Made by a program: the position numbers and the translations under genes. Positions 16,013-25,280 of a stretch of 60,401 nt of DNA are shown piece after piece. Within the stretch, counting starts at the first letter, position 1, and every line of letters begins with the position of its first letter. The notes beneath the pieces are model-generated. The model had not been told where the DNA came from. It saw only the letters and a program-made list of their open reading frames with translations, and did no database searches. Source of the DNA: Candidatus Thorarchaeota archaeon (GTDB lineage: Archaea; Asgardarchaeota; Thorarchaeia; Thorarchaeales; Thorarchaeaceae); the NCBI GenBank assembly GCA_016933575.1, contig JAFGAR010000015.1:1-60401 (forward strand), given 5' to 3'.

Positions 16013-17221
16013 ATGAATGTTGAACCGCACTATTGGTTGGATCCAATGAAGAATAAATTCGAAATTAATATTGAGTCTATTATGGAAGCTAATGGAACAA
16101 CATATGTCACTATCAACAAACCGGTGGTTAAACCAACTAGTGGTGGCCAAGCAGGAGACCGGGGCTTCCTAGAAATCGGGGATAAAAGATACGAGTTCAC
16201 TAACACAGCTAACTACAATAATGCAACTGCACTTGTTATGAAGATGGTCCCAAAGAACAAGGGACCTGCAATACTTCATATCGATATGAATTGGCGTTTC
16301 TCAATGATGAGACACCATACATCAGAACACATCTTTGTTGGTATTCTGAAACAGAAATATCCAGAAACCAATCTTGGTCGTATCTGGATAGATGGTGACC
16401 ATGGCACAATTATCCTTGAGGGAGGACTATTATCCTATGACCAGACTCTTGAAGCTGAAGCTGATGTTCAGGAACATATCAGAGAAGCAATTCCTGTAAC
16501 TACAGAATTGGTAAAAGCAGAAGATATCGATGAAACGATAAGAGCACGCGAGGGAATCACATCTAAGCACAATGTTCTACGAATTGTAAAGGTAGGAGAA
16601 CTAGATAGTTCTGCATGCTCTGGTATCCATGTGACAAACACAAGTGAAATCCAAATTTTCAAGGTTATTGATATCAAGCATCAAGAAAATAACACGTATA
16701 TCGAGTTTATCTCAGGTCCAAAAGCTATCAAAGCTCTGTGTCATGCCTATAATCTTGCACTTGTTAGAAAACATGATTATCCATTTGAAATAGAACAACT
16801 TGGAGCGATCCTTGATAAAGCAAAGAGTGTTCAGGCTTCTTTCAATCTGCTAGTCGGAAAGGTGCAACAATTAATGACTCAAGGGCCTCAGAGAGAGCAA
16901 ATAGGTGAAATCGAATTCTGGCACGAATTCCTTCCCGGACTTGATTCCAATAGCCTCCGCCAGTTACTCAAAGAAATTAAGATAGACCAACCATCAATAG
17001 TCCTCTTTTTTGCACCAGGAGTAAAATCAAATCTTGTTCTTTGGACGAATGCAATGCCGGAGGACGCATCGTACTATATCAAAGAGAAAGTAGTAGAGCT
17101 AGGCGGGCGCGGAGGAGGAAGTAGAGACTCTTATACAGGAGGATTTACTGATGTTGAGGAACCTGAAATCCTCTATGAGAGAATAGTAAACTATGTTAGA
17201 GATAGGATACTGGAGAGATGA
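16013..17221 (+). CDS. alaX: Alanyl-tRNA editing protein AlaX-L with DHHA1 domain
   Basis: This 402-residue stand-alone editing protein should hydrolyse mischarged Ser- or Gly-tRNA-Ala. It begins with the AlaRS-like beta-barrel (KPTSGGQAGDRG, about 40-50). The zinc/catalytic core follows as HHTSEH (His102, His106) and CSGIH (Cys202, His206). The C-terminal part has a long helical hairpin and a DHHA1-type domain ending in ELGGRGGGSRDSYTGGF. It lacks the aminoacylation domain of AlaRS. The length fits the long AlaX class found in archaea. The ATG at 16013 gives a complete N-terminus. It is monocistronic. Confidence 0.88.
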   Translation: MNVEPHYWLDPMKNKFEINIESIMEANGTTYVTINKPVVKPTSGGQAGDRGFLEIGDKRYEFTNTANYNNATALVMKMVPKNKGPAILHIDMNWRFSMMRHHTSEHIFVGILKQKYPETNLGRIWIDGDHGTIILEGGLLSYDQTLEAEADVQEHIREAIPVTTELVKAEDIDETIRAREGITSKHNVLRIVKVGELDSSACSGIHVTNTSEIQIFKVIDIKHQENNTYIEFISGPKAIKALCHAYNLALVRKHDYPFEIEQLGAILDKAKSVQASFNLLVGKVQQLMTQGPQREQIGEIEFWHEFLPGLDSNSLRQLLKEIKIDQPSIVLFFAPGVKSNLVLWTNAMPEDASYYIKEKVVELGGRGGGSRDSYTGGFTDVEEPEILYERIVNYVRDRILER

Positions 17222-17243
17222 ATATAGATTGGATGCAATTGAT

Positions 17244-17699
17244 TTATACAAGTTTGTGTTTCTTAGCAATCTCAGTCCAGAATTTTTTCACAGCCCAAGG
17301 AACTGCTAGGAACTCCTCTCTGAAACCATCAAAATTCAGACCTTGAATCATCATCTCCTGAGAGGTGCCAATCGTCTTCCGTGATTCATCAAAATCAAAA
17401 CAGACCTCAGCATAGGTTCGATTGGTTTTAAGGAGGTCAAGAAAGACATCTTGCCTCTTATCAGTAGGTATTTGGTCAATCGGATAAACATCAGCATATA
17501 TCTGAATCCACCGTTCACCCGGCTTGATAGTGATTGTGTACTTGAATGTTGAATCATCATCTACTGCTCCAGGAGTGTAATTCTTCGCATCTTTTCGTTC
17601 ATTAAACAAGAGACTGAATGAACCCGTCTTTTCATCCCAGGTGAACTTCATATCTAATAGACTCAAGTAATCTTCAATTTGCCTCCTCGTATCAACCAT
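17244..17699 (-). CDS. YbjN / secretion-chaperone-fold-like small protein
   Basis: This soluble 151-residue protein shows the alternation of an N-terminal helix, antiparallel strands (KFTWDEKTGSFSLLF, YTITIKPGERWIQIYADV) and long helices. This recalls YbjN-like or CesT-like chaperone folds. No catalytic motif is seen. It is convergent with alaX (22 bp between stops) and in the same direction as the glycosyltransferase upstream. Function is unknown; the fold suggestion is tentative. Confidence 0.5.
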   Translation of the reverse strand: MVDTRRQIEDYLSLLDMKFTWDEKTGSFSLLFNERKDAKNYTPGAVDDDSTFKYTITIKPGERWIQIYADVYPIDQIPTDKRQDVFLDLLKTNRTYAEVCFDFDESRKTIGTSQEMMIQGLNFDGFREEFLAVPWAVKKFWTEIAKKHKLV

Positions 17700-17761
17700 A
17701 GCGCGATACCTCTAGATTAGAGTCAAGGACCTCTGATTTAAGCATTTGCGACACATTGTAC

Positions 17762-19366
17762 TCAAGGAGTCGTATAGAAAGTAGTTCTCTCCCAATCGAT
17801 ATGGTAGACTCTCATACTGTCGCGTCCGCAGATGACATTATCTTCCAATTCTACGGTGTAAAGAATCTGAATTGCACTTCCAGGGAAGAACCTATAGTAA
17901 TAGACAAACAGTTCAGGAAAGAACACTATGTAATTACATCCATGTTCATACAAGTACTTCATACGGTAATAGTCAGTCATATTTCCATGAATTATGTCAG
18001 GACTAACAAGACCAGCCAAATCAATCATAGTTCTATTTGAGAAGAAACGTAAGGCTCCTGCATCATGGGTCGCAAAGACAGCATCAGGAGGTGTGTTATC
18101 AGCAAGCCACTTTCCAATTTCGACTTGCATATCATTGATATTACCAGCGGCTTTTCCGTAGAATATAGCTTGATTTGAATAACTAGGAATCAATGGGACA
18201 ATGATAAGGAATGCTATCATCAGAACACCAATTGTGTTCAGAGTTACATCGTCACGGATTTGTATGATTGCGATGAATACTAAACGAAAGAAAATTGCTG
18301 CTGAAGCAATTGCCGCGATAAGGAATAAATCGAAAACAGGTAATAGGTACCTATTGTTATTGATAAGGGCTGCATAGGGCGTAGATAGACGGTAGAGAAC
18401 GGTGAGGGAAACAGGTAGAAGCCATGCAAAGGGCTTTCCCTTGGCAATGAGAATAATTCCAAGAAATGCACCAACTGGAAGGAAAAATAGCTCTCGAATA
18501 AAATATGACCAGAAGATGTCCCAAGTCTCGATCTCGAACGCTGTTGGTTCATGTACTTTAGCATAGAACGTATCTGGCAATGGATAACCTGTTACGTTCA
18601 GACAATGTAGTATCCATGGTGCAGCAACTGCCAATGCAATGAGACCGGATAATACCAAGGTTCCAAATCTTTTCAATGAGACCTCCCGCTTGGCAGTCAA
18701 CATGGCAAAGCGAATTGGTATGCATAGTGCTACAATGATACCTTCAGGCCGTGATAGAAATGCAAGACCAGCAAGCACTCCGAGAACAAGGTCGTATTTC
18801 ATCTCCTGTTTATCAAGAATGACTATGGAGAGTAGGAGAATAAAAACAAAGAGAGGAGTTTCCATACCTGATAACATTAACCATGTGTTACGTGGCACAA
18901 CGACAAATGCAATAATGGCTACGATACCCCATTGTGCACTCTCAAGGTAAGTCGTTACTATTCGCCCAGCAAGGCATGTTGACCCAAAATAGAAGATTAT
19001 AGAAACAACATATGTACCCCAAACAATTCCGATTGGATCTGTGGTGAAGAAAAAGACACTGACAAGAATTATTGACCAAAGCGGACTTGTTGAGCCTGTG
19101 CTTGGATACCCGGGGGAATATTCCCAAGGTGTTCCTTCAAAAATAGTCCGTGCAAATTGAACATGAATCCATGAATCATCAAGGGTAAGACCAGGAGCTG
19201 ATATTGCCAGCATTGTGGAAAGATAGTAAATGCACGAAACTAGAGTAGCAATTAGAGCTGAGAGAAGGAGGATAACATCCGTCTGATGTTGTCTGATGAA
19301 TGTGTGAACCAAAGACTCCACTGATTTACCTTCTTCATTCTCAAGACCAGTGTTATGCTCTGTCAT
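17762..19366 (-). CDS. GT-C superfamily membrane glycosyltransferase (ArnT/PMT-like)
   Basis: This 534-residue protein has about 11-12 membrane helices. The conserved acidic pair lies in the first outside loop after helix 1 (TLDDSWIHVQFA, Asp63-Asp64), where GT-C enzymes that use lipid-phosphate sugar donors hold their catalytic Asp. GSTSPLW and SRPEG motifs follow. The C-terminal region (about 420-534) is a soluble outside domain. It probably transfers sugar to protein or lipid at the outer face of the membrane; donor and acceptor are unknown. No other glycosylation gene is adjacent. Confidence 0.75.
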   Translation of the reverse strand: MTEHNTGLENEEGKSVESLVHTFIRQHQTDVILLLSALIATLVSCIYYLSTMLAISAPGLTLDDSWIHVQFARTIFEGTPWEYSPGYPSTGSTSPLWSIILVSVFFFTTDPIGIVWGTYVVSIIFYFGSTCLAGRIVTTYLESAQWGIVAIIAFVVVPRNTWLMLSGMETPLFVFILLLSIVILDKQEMKYDLVLGVLAGLAFLSRPEGIIVALCIPIRFAMLTAKREVSLKRFGTLVLSGLIALAVAAPWILHCLNVTGYPLPDTFYAKVHEPTAFEIETWDIFWSYFIRELFFLPVGAFLGIILIAKGKPFAWLLPVSLTVLYRLSTPYAALINNNRYLLPVFDLFLIAAIASAAIFFRLVFIAIIQIRDDVTLNTIGVLMIAFLIIVPLIPSYSNQAIFYGKAAGNINDMQVEIGKWLADNTPPDAVFATHDAGALRFFSNRTMIDLAGLVSPDIIHGNMTDYYRMKYLYEHGCNYIVFFPELFVYYYRFFPGSAIQILYTVELEDNVICGRDSMRVYHIDWERTTFYTTP

Positions 19367-19545
19367 CAGGCTTCAAGTTCTCAGAATTCAGTCGGGTATA
19401 TTTGTTTTCTCTGACGCATTTACTTTCGGATATCCCTCTCACCTCTCTTGTTGTTCGTTCTATCGTAGTCAGCTTGGAGAGAAGCAACTTAGCAGAGTAA
19501 AACACCAATCTAGTGAGGTCCACCTTCACCCGGGGGTATCAACAG

Positions 19546-20706
19546 ATGGCACTTCACCAAGTTCCAACGACTCAGATTCAATTTATACAACCATCTATTA
19601 ATAGACAGATTACAGCCTTCTCTCCACCAGGATTGAATATTGAGGCGGCGAAATATCCGATTTTAATTGCAAGTATTCTAGCCTCTACTGAGCCTTTAGA
19701 GTATCTCTCCATTTTCGATCATCCTGAAGCTTGGGGTGGTCTTGACAGAGAAGCAATTCTCTCAATGAGACGGCGATTGTACAGATTTTCAGTACCTATT
19801 GATGCAAGAGCAATGGAACCTTCCGATATTGTTGAAACATTACAAACTATTGCATTATCTGTTAGTCCAGTAGCAATTGAGACTGAAGCAGGTACTCTGC
19901 CACAGCAAAGACTCAATCCATTAGGAGGGCAGCTACCAGCTTCTCCTGAAATTAGAGTCAAATCCTTTGATATAATCTCTGAACCCGAGATAAGTCGAGT
20001 AGCTAAAAGAATCACAGAGTGCGATATCCCCGCATCAGAAGCAGCTTGGAAATTATTTGATTATGAATACACCCTTGATCAAGTAGCCAGATTGATGTCA
20101 GTGGGGTTACTTGGAAGAATGGACAGTCGGAGATTTGTTCCAACTCGAGGGGCTTACAAGGCTGTTATTGATGCTTTTGTCAATCGTTGCCTTATGGAAC
20201 TTCTTGAACAACCAATTACATCATCATATAGTCTTGCTACTGCAGAACTATTTGGAGAAAATTTCACAATCCTTGCTCAGCCTGGAGAACCTCGTGTAGA
20301 TTACCTTAGGATTGAGAGAACAGAAAATGGTCTCGAGCGAGGCGTAAGCCTTGAAGGTATAAAGAATATCACAATAGATTCGAAGACTTCAGTATTTTCA
20401 GATCACGTACGATTTGTATCCTATGAATATCTATTGAAAAGAGAGGAAACATCTCATCTTACGGTCTTTCACTTTTCAAGAAGTAGCAATAATAGTATCT
20501 TTGGTCCTTGGTTAGCCCGTGCAGGTGTTAAAATGGCTCTTGACACTGGACTGGTCGAGTTAGATAACCGGGAGAATGCATTGGCAGTACTAAAATCGTT
20601 TCTAGCTCCTGACATATCAGTTTGGACACAAGAAGATACACTGTTCGATGGGTATAGTGGTGCTTTCAGAATTATAGAGAATAGCTCTCCGAGAACACAA
20701 TTATAA
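19546..20706 (+). CDS. Divergent Nre-family protein (archaeal DNA-repair-associated)
   Basis: I start at the ATG at 19546, preceded by GGGGGT, rather than the GTG at 19513. The 386-residue protein keeps the order of Nre features. There is a SPPGLNIEAAKYPI segment with IFDHPEAWGG, where Nre has SPP...GYP and a D(T/H)PE-type motif. A central LLGRMDSRRFVPTRGAYKAV corresponds to the Nre RKLVPTRWAITAV motif, and a NFTILAQP strand comes near the end. Nre proteins of archaea interact with PCNA and act in DNA repair. I see no PCNA-binding PIP-box here, and the sequence is far from canonical, so this is a divergent paralog at best. Confidence 0.6.
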   Translation: MALHQVPTTQIQFIQPSINRQITAFSPPGLNIEAAKYPILIASILASTEPLEYLSIFDHPEAWGGLDREAILSMRRRLYRFSVPIDARAMEPSDIVETLQTIALSVSPVAIETEAGTLPQQRLNPLGGQLPASPEIRVKSFDIISEPEISRVAKRITECDIPASEAAWKLFDYEYTLDQVARLMSVGLLGRMDSRRFVPTRGAYKAVIDAFVNRCLMELLEQPITSSYSLATAELFGENFTILAQPGEPRVDYLRIERTENGLERGVSLEGIKNITIDSKTSVFSDHVRFVSYEYLLKREETSHLTVFHFSRSSNNSIFGPWLARAGVKMALDTGLVELDNRENALAVLKSFLAPDISVWTQEDTLFDGYSGAFRIIENSSPRTQL

Positions 20707-20716
20707 AATAAAAAAG

Positions 20717-20748
20717 GAGAGTGTAGGAAGACCTACACTTTCTCTTTT
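20717..20748. terminator. Hairpin between convergent genes
   Basis: GAGAGTGTAGG, a 4-base loop AAGA, and CCTACACTTTCTC form a stem with one bulge, followed on the plus strand by TTTT. The stem overlaps the stop of the minus-strand gene at 20733 and lies just after the Nre-like stop, with an A-rich run on its left for the minus strand. It could end transcription in both directions. Confidence 0.55.
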
Positions 20749-21734
20749 GCTTCTTTTCCAGAGGCTGCCTTGTAAATGAGAATAAGACCAAGGATGGAAA
20801 GTAAGCCGCCAGACACTGCTCCTCCACCGACTAAGGTATCGGGTCCCAAAGTGAGACCTGAGAGTAAAGCTCTCAAATCGAAAATATTGAAAGCAATCAA
20901 AATCAATCCGATTCCGAGCAAGAGCATTATCAGACCTATTCCGATTCCACCAGCACGGAATGACATTGACCTTGGATATTGACTTTCAATCACATAGCCA
21001 GTTGGTGCAGATACTGATGCTTTGTATTTCTTGTTGCCATACCGGTATGCAAGTTCCCATACAGGAACATGCACCAAGTAAGTCTCACCAACATCAATAT
21101 CATCATTCCTAGACTCAATCTTGCTTACTTCTTGAAGAACAAGTCTTGTTTGCCTGTCGAAAGCTATCTGACGAGCGGTCACTCGGGCTTGCTCTTCACT
21201 AATATTGCTATGGAGTACCTTGCCATCGAATTCTTCTGCATGGGCATGGCTAAAGTATTCCTTTGCACGGGTTGGTATAGGGTGATTACGAATATCCGAA
21301 TCGATATCCTTTACACCAGCAATGTTGATCTCATGCCTTCTAGTGAACTGGCCTGATTCTGGTTTCCAGAAGAAGTCAATTCGCTTGTAGGCGCCTGGTC
21401 GTTGTGGCCATTCATTGTAGAAATTGGCATCACGACCCATACCATGATAGTCTGTGCGAGCATCAACACGACTTATCCAGAACGGATACCAGACCTGTTG
21501 ATACTCAATAAACTGAGCGGCAACAGGAAGATCTTGTGGTGCTCCAAGTTGTTTTGATACCCAATCGAGTAGGGTTGTCTGAGCTTGATGTTGATCAAAA
21601 TGAACACGAATCATATAGTGGTCCTTGAACTTTATTCCTTCTGTGGTCTGAGCAGTACCGCAGTATGGACAGATTAAAAGAACATCTCCGGGACCAGTTT
21701 CAAAGTTCGCATCGCAAAAAGCACATTTCGCCAT
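20733..21734 (-). CDS. Zinc-ribbon membrane protein, paralog A
   Basis: This 333-residue protein has an N-terminal four-Cys ribbon (C4, C7, C22, C25) of the pattern CxFC...GPGDVLLICPYCG. A large soluble alpha/beta region (about 40-240) follows, including YPFWISRVDART and a repeated VHVPVWELAYRYG. Two membrane helices (about 266-288 and 300-325) come near the C-terminus. It begins 4 bp after the stop of its paralog (21739-22779), so they form an operon. No enzymatic motif is recognised. Confidence 0.65.
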   Translation of the reverse strand: MAKCAFCDANFETGPGDVLLICPYCGTAQTTEGIKFKDHYMIRVHFDQHQAQTTLLDWVSKQLGAPQDLPVAAQFIEYQQVWYPFWISRVDARTDYHGMGRDANFYNEWPQRPGAYKRIDFFWKPESGQFTRRHEINIAGVKDIDSDIRNHPIPTRAKEYFSHAHAEEFDGKVLHSNISEEQARVTARQIAFDRQTRLVLQEVSKIESRNDDIDVGETYLVHVPVWELAYRYGNKKYKASVSAPTGYVIESQYPRSMSFRAGGIGIGLIMLLLGIGLILIAFNIFDLRALLSGLTLGPDTLVGGGAVSGGLLSILGLILIYKAASGKEAKEKV

Positions 21735-21738
21735 TTAA

Positions 21739-22779
21739 TCACCCCTTCTTCACTCGCTCGGTCATAATCAACACCCGAAATCCCATGAAAGTCATTACTA
21801 GACCGATAACAAGAGCTGCAATTCCAACAAAGAACATCACGGTGATATCTTCAGTGGAAATAAGATTCAAGTATGTGAATTCTCCACCAATACCTGCAAG
21901 AATTAAGCCTATGAGACTCATGAGGGTCCAAAGGATACGTTGTCCTCGTGTTATCGGAATCTCACCAAGAACCACGTTTCCAGTATGCCCATCAATCGCG
22001 GTCTTGTAGAGGTGTCCTTGGAACTTGTACCGAATTAGAGAGAATGGAGCCTGTAGATAGGTTGTCCCTCGTACCGAGGTGTTAGTCCTACAGTCAAACA
22101 GCTCAGCAAGTCCGCTTGCTGCCTGCGCTCGGTGATTGTCTGCTACCCTTCCATGGATAGTCTTCTCGAATTCCTCCTGGCCAATCTCTGCATTAAGCAT
22201 AATTGGTTCAAGATCCTTTATTCTCTCAAAGTTATACGGTATTGTGTTTTCAATCTTAACCTTTGAAAGATAGTCTTCGAGACCGTAGAATCGAGCTCCC
22301 TTTCTTGCGAGTAGGTGCTCGTCAGTATCAGTATGGAGTTCACTCTGGACTGGAACATACCCAGTTTCATAATCAGTGTATGTTTCAGTTCGCGTATTCC
22401 CATCTGAGTCTCTAACGGTTCGAGTCTTCTGAACGGGTACTTGTACAGTCTTGTAACCCTTGTAGTAGGAATCAGCCTTGACCTTTGCAGTCCAGATTGG
22501 CACGAAGATCAATCGATTCTCAACAATCTGTGCACCTTGGACCAAGGACTTGTTCATCCCTTTGTTCTTATCCAAGAATTTTCGGAACCCGCTGACTCTT
22601 GTATCAGAATCAACTGCGGGTTCCATTAGATGGTCACCGATTGCTTTTCCTTCTATTGTGCTAGCACTTCCACAATAAGTACAAGTGATTACAACATCGT
22701 CAGGTCCCGTTTTTACGTTGCCATTACACACCGGACACTTGAACATGTCCGCTGTCTGTGCTTCAGAACCCATTTTCAA
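21739..22779 (-). CDS. Zinc-ribbon membrane protein, paralog B
   Basis: This 346-residue protein has the same layout as the downstream gene: a four-Cys ribbon (C15, C18, C33, C36) with a nearly identical linker (GPDDVVITCTYCGSAST). A soluble domain contains LIFVPIWTAKVKADSYYKG and a YETGYVPVQ motif, and two C-terminal membrane helices follow. The shared pattern ExVWYPFW / RLIFVPIW and V-x-V-P shows they are duplicates. It is first in a two-gene operon. Function is unknown; the ribbon could bind zinc and a nucleic acid or protein partner. Confidence 0.65.
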   Translation of the reverse strand: MKMGSEAQTADMFKCPVCNGNVKTGPDDVVITCTYCGSASTIEGKAIGDHLMEPAVDSDTRVSGFRKFLDKNKGMNKSLVQGAQIVENRLIFVPIWTAKVKADSYYKGYKTVQVPVQKTRTVRDSDGNTRTETYTDYETGYVPVQSELHTDTDEHLLARKGARFYGLEDYLSKVKIENTIPYNFERIKDLEPIMLNAEIGQEEFEKTIHGRVADNHRAQAASGLAELFDCRTNTSVRGTTYLQAPFSLIRYKFQGHLYKTAIDGHTGNVVLGEIPITRGQRILWTLMSLIGLILAGIGGEFTYLNLISTEDITVMFFVGIAALVIGLVMTFMGFRVLIMTERVKKG

Positions 22780-22873
22780 ACTCTCCAGAGTCTGTATCTA
22801 GACGAAAAATGATATCGAGTTCTATTTAGGGTTGCGGTGATTAATATCTATCAAGAATAGTATAGGACAGCAT

Positions 22874-23563
22874 TCATAACCACTCTTGTGACTGTGTTTT
22901 TTGTATACCATCTTCGATTACAAATCTCACTTGTTCTTTGTAGAAGATGGCTACAAGTAGTACTGATTCCACTAAACTGAGAATAACGTTAAGTACTCGC
23001 GATAAGATAAAACCTTCAAGTGGCAAAAGAGAAACGATCACTATATTCGTGAATATGCCTAGAAACATCGAAAGAAGTACAATCAATATGTAGTATTTTA
23101 ATTTCAGACTGCTTTCTACTAGTCTAACTATCGACAACAGAATCCAAACGAGGATTAGAGTTCTTGTTATACCTATAGCGTATGAAACGAATTGATAGAT
23201 GATAGAAGGAAGAAATGGATAGAGAAGTGATACATTAAAAGCGTAGGAACTCAATGAGATGAAGACATAAGGCAATGCTAATTTGCTACCATATTTTCTC
23301 AGTAACGCAAAGAATCCAATATTGACAAAGATTACACTTGTGAAAAAGAAATAGGTCAATAGTATATGGAGTTCAATGTAGGTTGAATAATCAATCAATG
23401 CTAACATGAAAGAAATATAGATAGAATTCGATAAGGTTGTGTTAATAAATACTAAAACAGCACCAAAGATACCCACTTTGAAACTCATCTGCAGCATTGG
23501 TTCTTCAGTTGCAGCTATTTCAGGTTGTATTTCTTCTCTCCACAAAATTATATCCCCAATCAA
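22874..23563 (-). CDS. Seven-helix membrane protein of unknown function
   Basis: The 229-residue product has about seven hydrophobic segments after an acidic N-terminus (EEIQPEIAATEEP) and a short cytoplasmic-like tail (EDGIQKTQSQEWL). It is in the same direction as the CPBP protease and the membrane protein upstream, with 62 bp to the former, suggesting a loose operon. The helices lack conserved polar motifs that I can name. The spacing recalls 7TM sensor-type modules such as 7TMR or MASE domains, but without a signalling domain. Confidence 0.5.
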   Translation of the reverse strand: MIGDIILWREEIQPEIAATEEPMLQMSFKVGIFGAVLVFINTTLSNSIYISFMLALIDYSTYIELHILLTYFFFTSVIFVNIGFFALLRKYGSKLALPYVFISLSSYAFNVSLLYPFLPSIIYQFVSYAIGITRTLILVWILLSIVRLVESSLKLKYYILIVLLSMFLGIFTNIVIVSLLPLEGFILSRVLNVILSLVESVLLVAIFYKEQVRFVIEDGIQKTQSQEWL

Positions 23564-23625
23564 GCACTATGTTCGAAATGTTTAATGAAATCACATAAAC
23601 AATTCGTTCTCTAAATTTGATATAA

Positions 23626-24414
23626 TCATTCTTTCAACTTGCGAATTCCCAGAGCAAACCCAATAAGATTGAATTCCACATGTAGAATAATAGAAGGCAA
23701 GAGGCTTCCTGAGTAGGTCAGAAAAATACCCGCGACAAGACCTAGTATGAATGCTGAGCCCATAAGTACAAATATCGAACCACCCATCTGTTTTGCAGGT
23801 GCTATGTGGACCAGACTGAAGAGTAACGCGGAAACTAGAGCTCCTGCAGTGAGAGAAAAGAGACCAAAGTCAATCGATAATAGTAATGTTCTATCCAAAA
23901 TGCTCTGAAAGAATCCACGAAATAGTACCTCTTCAGAAACACTTGCAAGGATAACAATGACGAAGAAGAATACAATTCTTTCTCGAGTGGCGGATGGTGG
24001 ATTCATTTTTTGAGGTGTTGGAGATAGGCGTTCACTCAATCCTACTGTGATAGCAGCTATTGTCAAACCAACTATACTTAGAAGACTCAGGGTCTCATAT
24101 GGAACCAGTTGAAATCCCCAGAGATCAAGCTGGGTACTTCCAAACATGAAAATTGCGGCTAACGATAGTAGGAGAACAATAGGGCTTACAATAATACTAG
24201 ACATCCATGGATTGACTAATGCCACATTTGCCTCACTACCTTTTCGCTTAGTAATCATCACCATAATGGAAAATGCGACAAAATAGATTGCCATGGAGAC
24301 TGCAAGCCCGATTCCTAAAGCAATGAACCACTCTATCAATGCAGACTCCTCATTTGTTTGCTGATGCAAACCTCCTGATATGCTATATGTTTGAAGCGTT
24401 GAGGATCTGTTCAA
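23626..24414 (-). CDS. CPBP-family intramembrane metalloprotease (CAAX protease-like)
   Basis: This 262-residue membrane protein has the CPBP/Abi signature: motif 1 SEEVLFRGFFQS (Glu161-Glu162, Arg166), motif 2 LLFSLVHI (His203) and a third motif near the end (ILHVEFN). These residues bind the catalytic zinc in Rce1-like proteases. About eight hydrophobic helices are present. It sits 5 bp downstream of the gene at 24420 and upstream of another membrane protein. The substrate cannot be inferred. Prenylated substrates are possible but not needed, since most archaeal members are uncharacterised. Confidence 0.8.
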   Translation of the reverse strand: MNRSSTLQTYSISGGLHQQTNEESALIEWFIALGIGLAVSMAIYFVAFSIMVMITKRKGSEANVALVNPWMSSIIVSPIVLLLSLAAIFMFGSTQLDLWGFQLVPYETLSLLSIVGLTIAAITVGLSERLSPTPQKMNPPSATRERIVFFFVIVILASVSEEVLFRGFFQSILDRTLLLSIDFGLFSLTAGALVSALLFSLVHIAPAKQMGGSIFVLMGSAFILGLVAGIFLTYSGSLLPSIILHVEFNLIGFALGIRKLKE

Positions 24415-24419
24415 ACCAT

Positions 24420-25241
24420 CTATGAAATAGGAAGAATAGATTCATCATTGCGAAGTTCGTTGATAAACAATAATAGCGTCAGTATGAAGGTTAGGATGGG
24501 TATCAGGATAAGTGGATAATAGAATTGGGCATTTAGAAAATAGTGTACTGTATATTCGTAATATGAGAACAAGACAATAGTTACTGACGCCTGATATGGC
24601 AACGTGATAATTGGCCATAATAGGTTGAATAATGGAGAGAAGAATATCATTATCGATGCAAGAGTCAGAAGAAGAGTGCTCGAAGTCGTATTTCGAGTCT
24701 TCAAAAGAATTGCAGCTAAACCGATTTTTGCGAGAATAGATCCGTACTCATAAATAAAATGTAAAAGTTTCGGGTCACTAAGAAACGGAGGAAAACTGCT
24801 AACAAATGATAGTAATAGGTAGACAATATCATCGAATGACATTAAGACAAAGACAATACTAAACTTACTTCCAGTCTTTGAGAGATACCCGTAATAACCC
24901 GTAGCTACTAGACAAGATATTTGAAAATCCCAGGAATGAATTGTATTGAATAACTCATTACTTTGAGTGATTATATCATGGTCTGCAGCAAGAACACCTT
25001 CAATGAACAAGGGATATGTTGCCCAATATGCAAAAATAACCATAATTGCAGCAACAAGACCAATAATCCCTAATGAGAGACAAAATCTGTAGATTCTACG
25101 ACCTGTTATAGGTTGAATTATGTGAATTATTTCATCTCCTCGATCTGACAACTGAACAGCCTCGAAGAGAAGCTTGCAGAAATGGACTTTAAATGAACTT
25201 ACAGTTATAGAACTGCACGTGTACAAGGGTCTCACAATCAC
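24420..25241 (-). CDS. Multi-helix membrane protein of unknown function
   Basis: This product of up to 273 residues has about seven hydrophobic helices. The first of them begins only near residue 52 (RFCLSLGIIGLVAAIMVIFA), so the true start may be an internal codon nearer residue 30-45. It lies 5 bp upstream of the CPBP protease and 39 bp after TrpRS, all on the minus strand. A run of acidic and aromatic residues in the second loop (AADHDIITQSNELFNTIHSW) is probably outside the cell. No family is recognised. Confidence 0.5.
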   Translation of the reverse strand: MIVRPLYTCSSITVSSFKVHFCKLLFEAVQLSDRGDEIIHIIQPITGRRIYRFCLSLGIIGLVAAIMVIFAYWATYPLFIEGVLAADHDIITQSNELFNTIHSWDFQISCLVATGYYGYLSKTGSKFSIVFVLMSFDDIVYLLLSFVSSFPPFLSDPKLLHFIYEYGSILAKIGLAAILLKTRNTTSSTLLLTLASIMIFFSPLFNLLWPIITLPYQASVTIVLFSYYEYTVHYFLNAQFYYPLILIPILTFILTLLLFINELRNDESILPIS

Positions 25242-25280
25242 ATGATTGAAATATGAAACCCTTGCATCCGAACCATCTGT

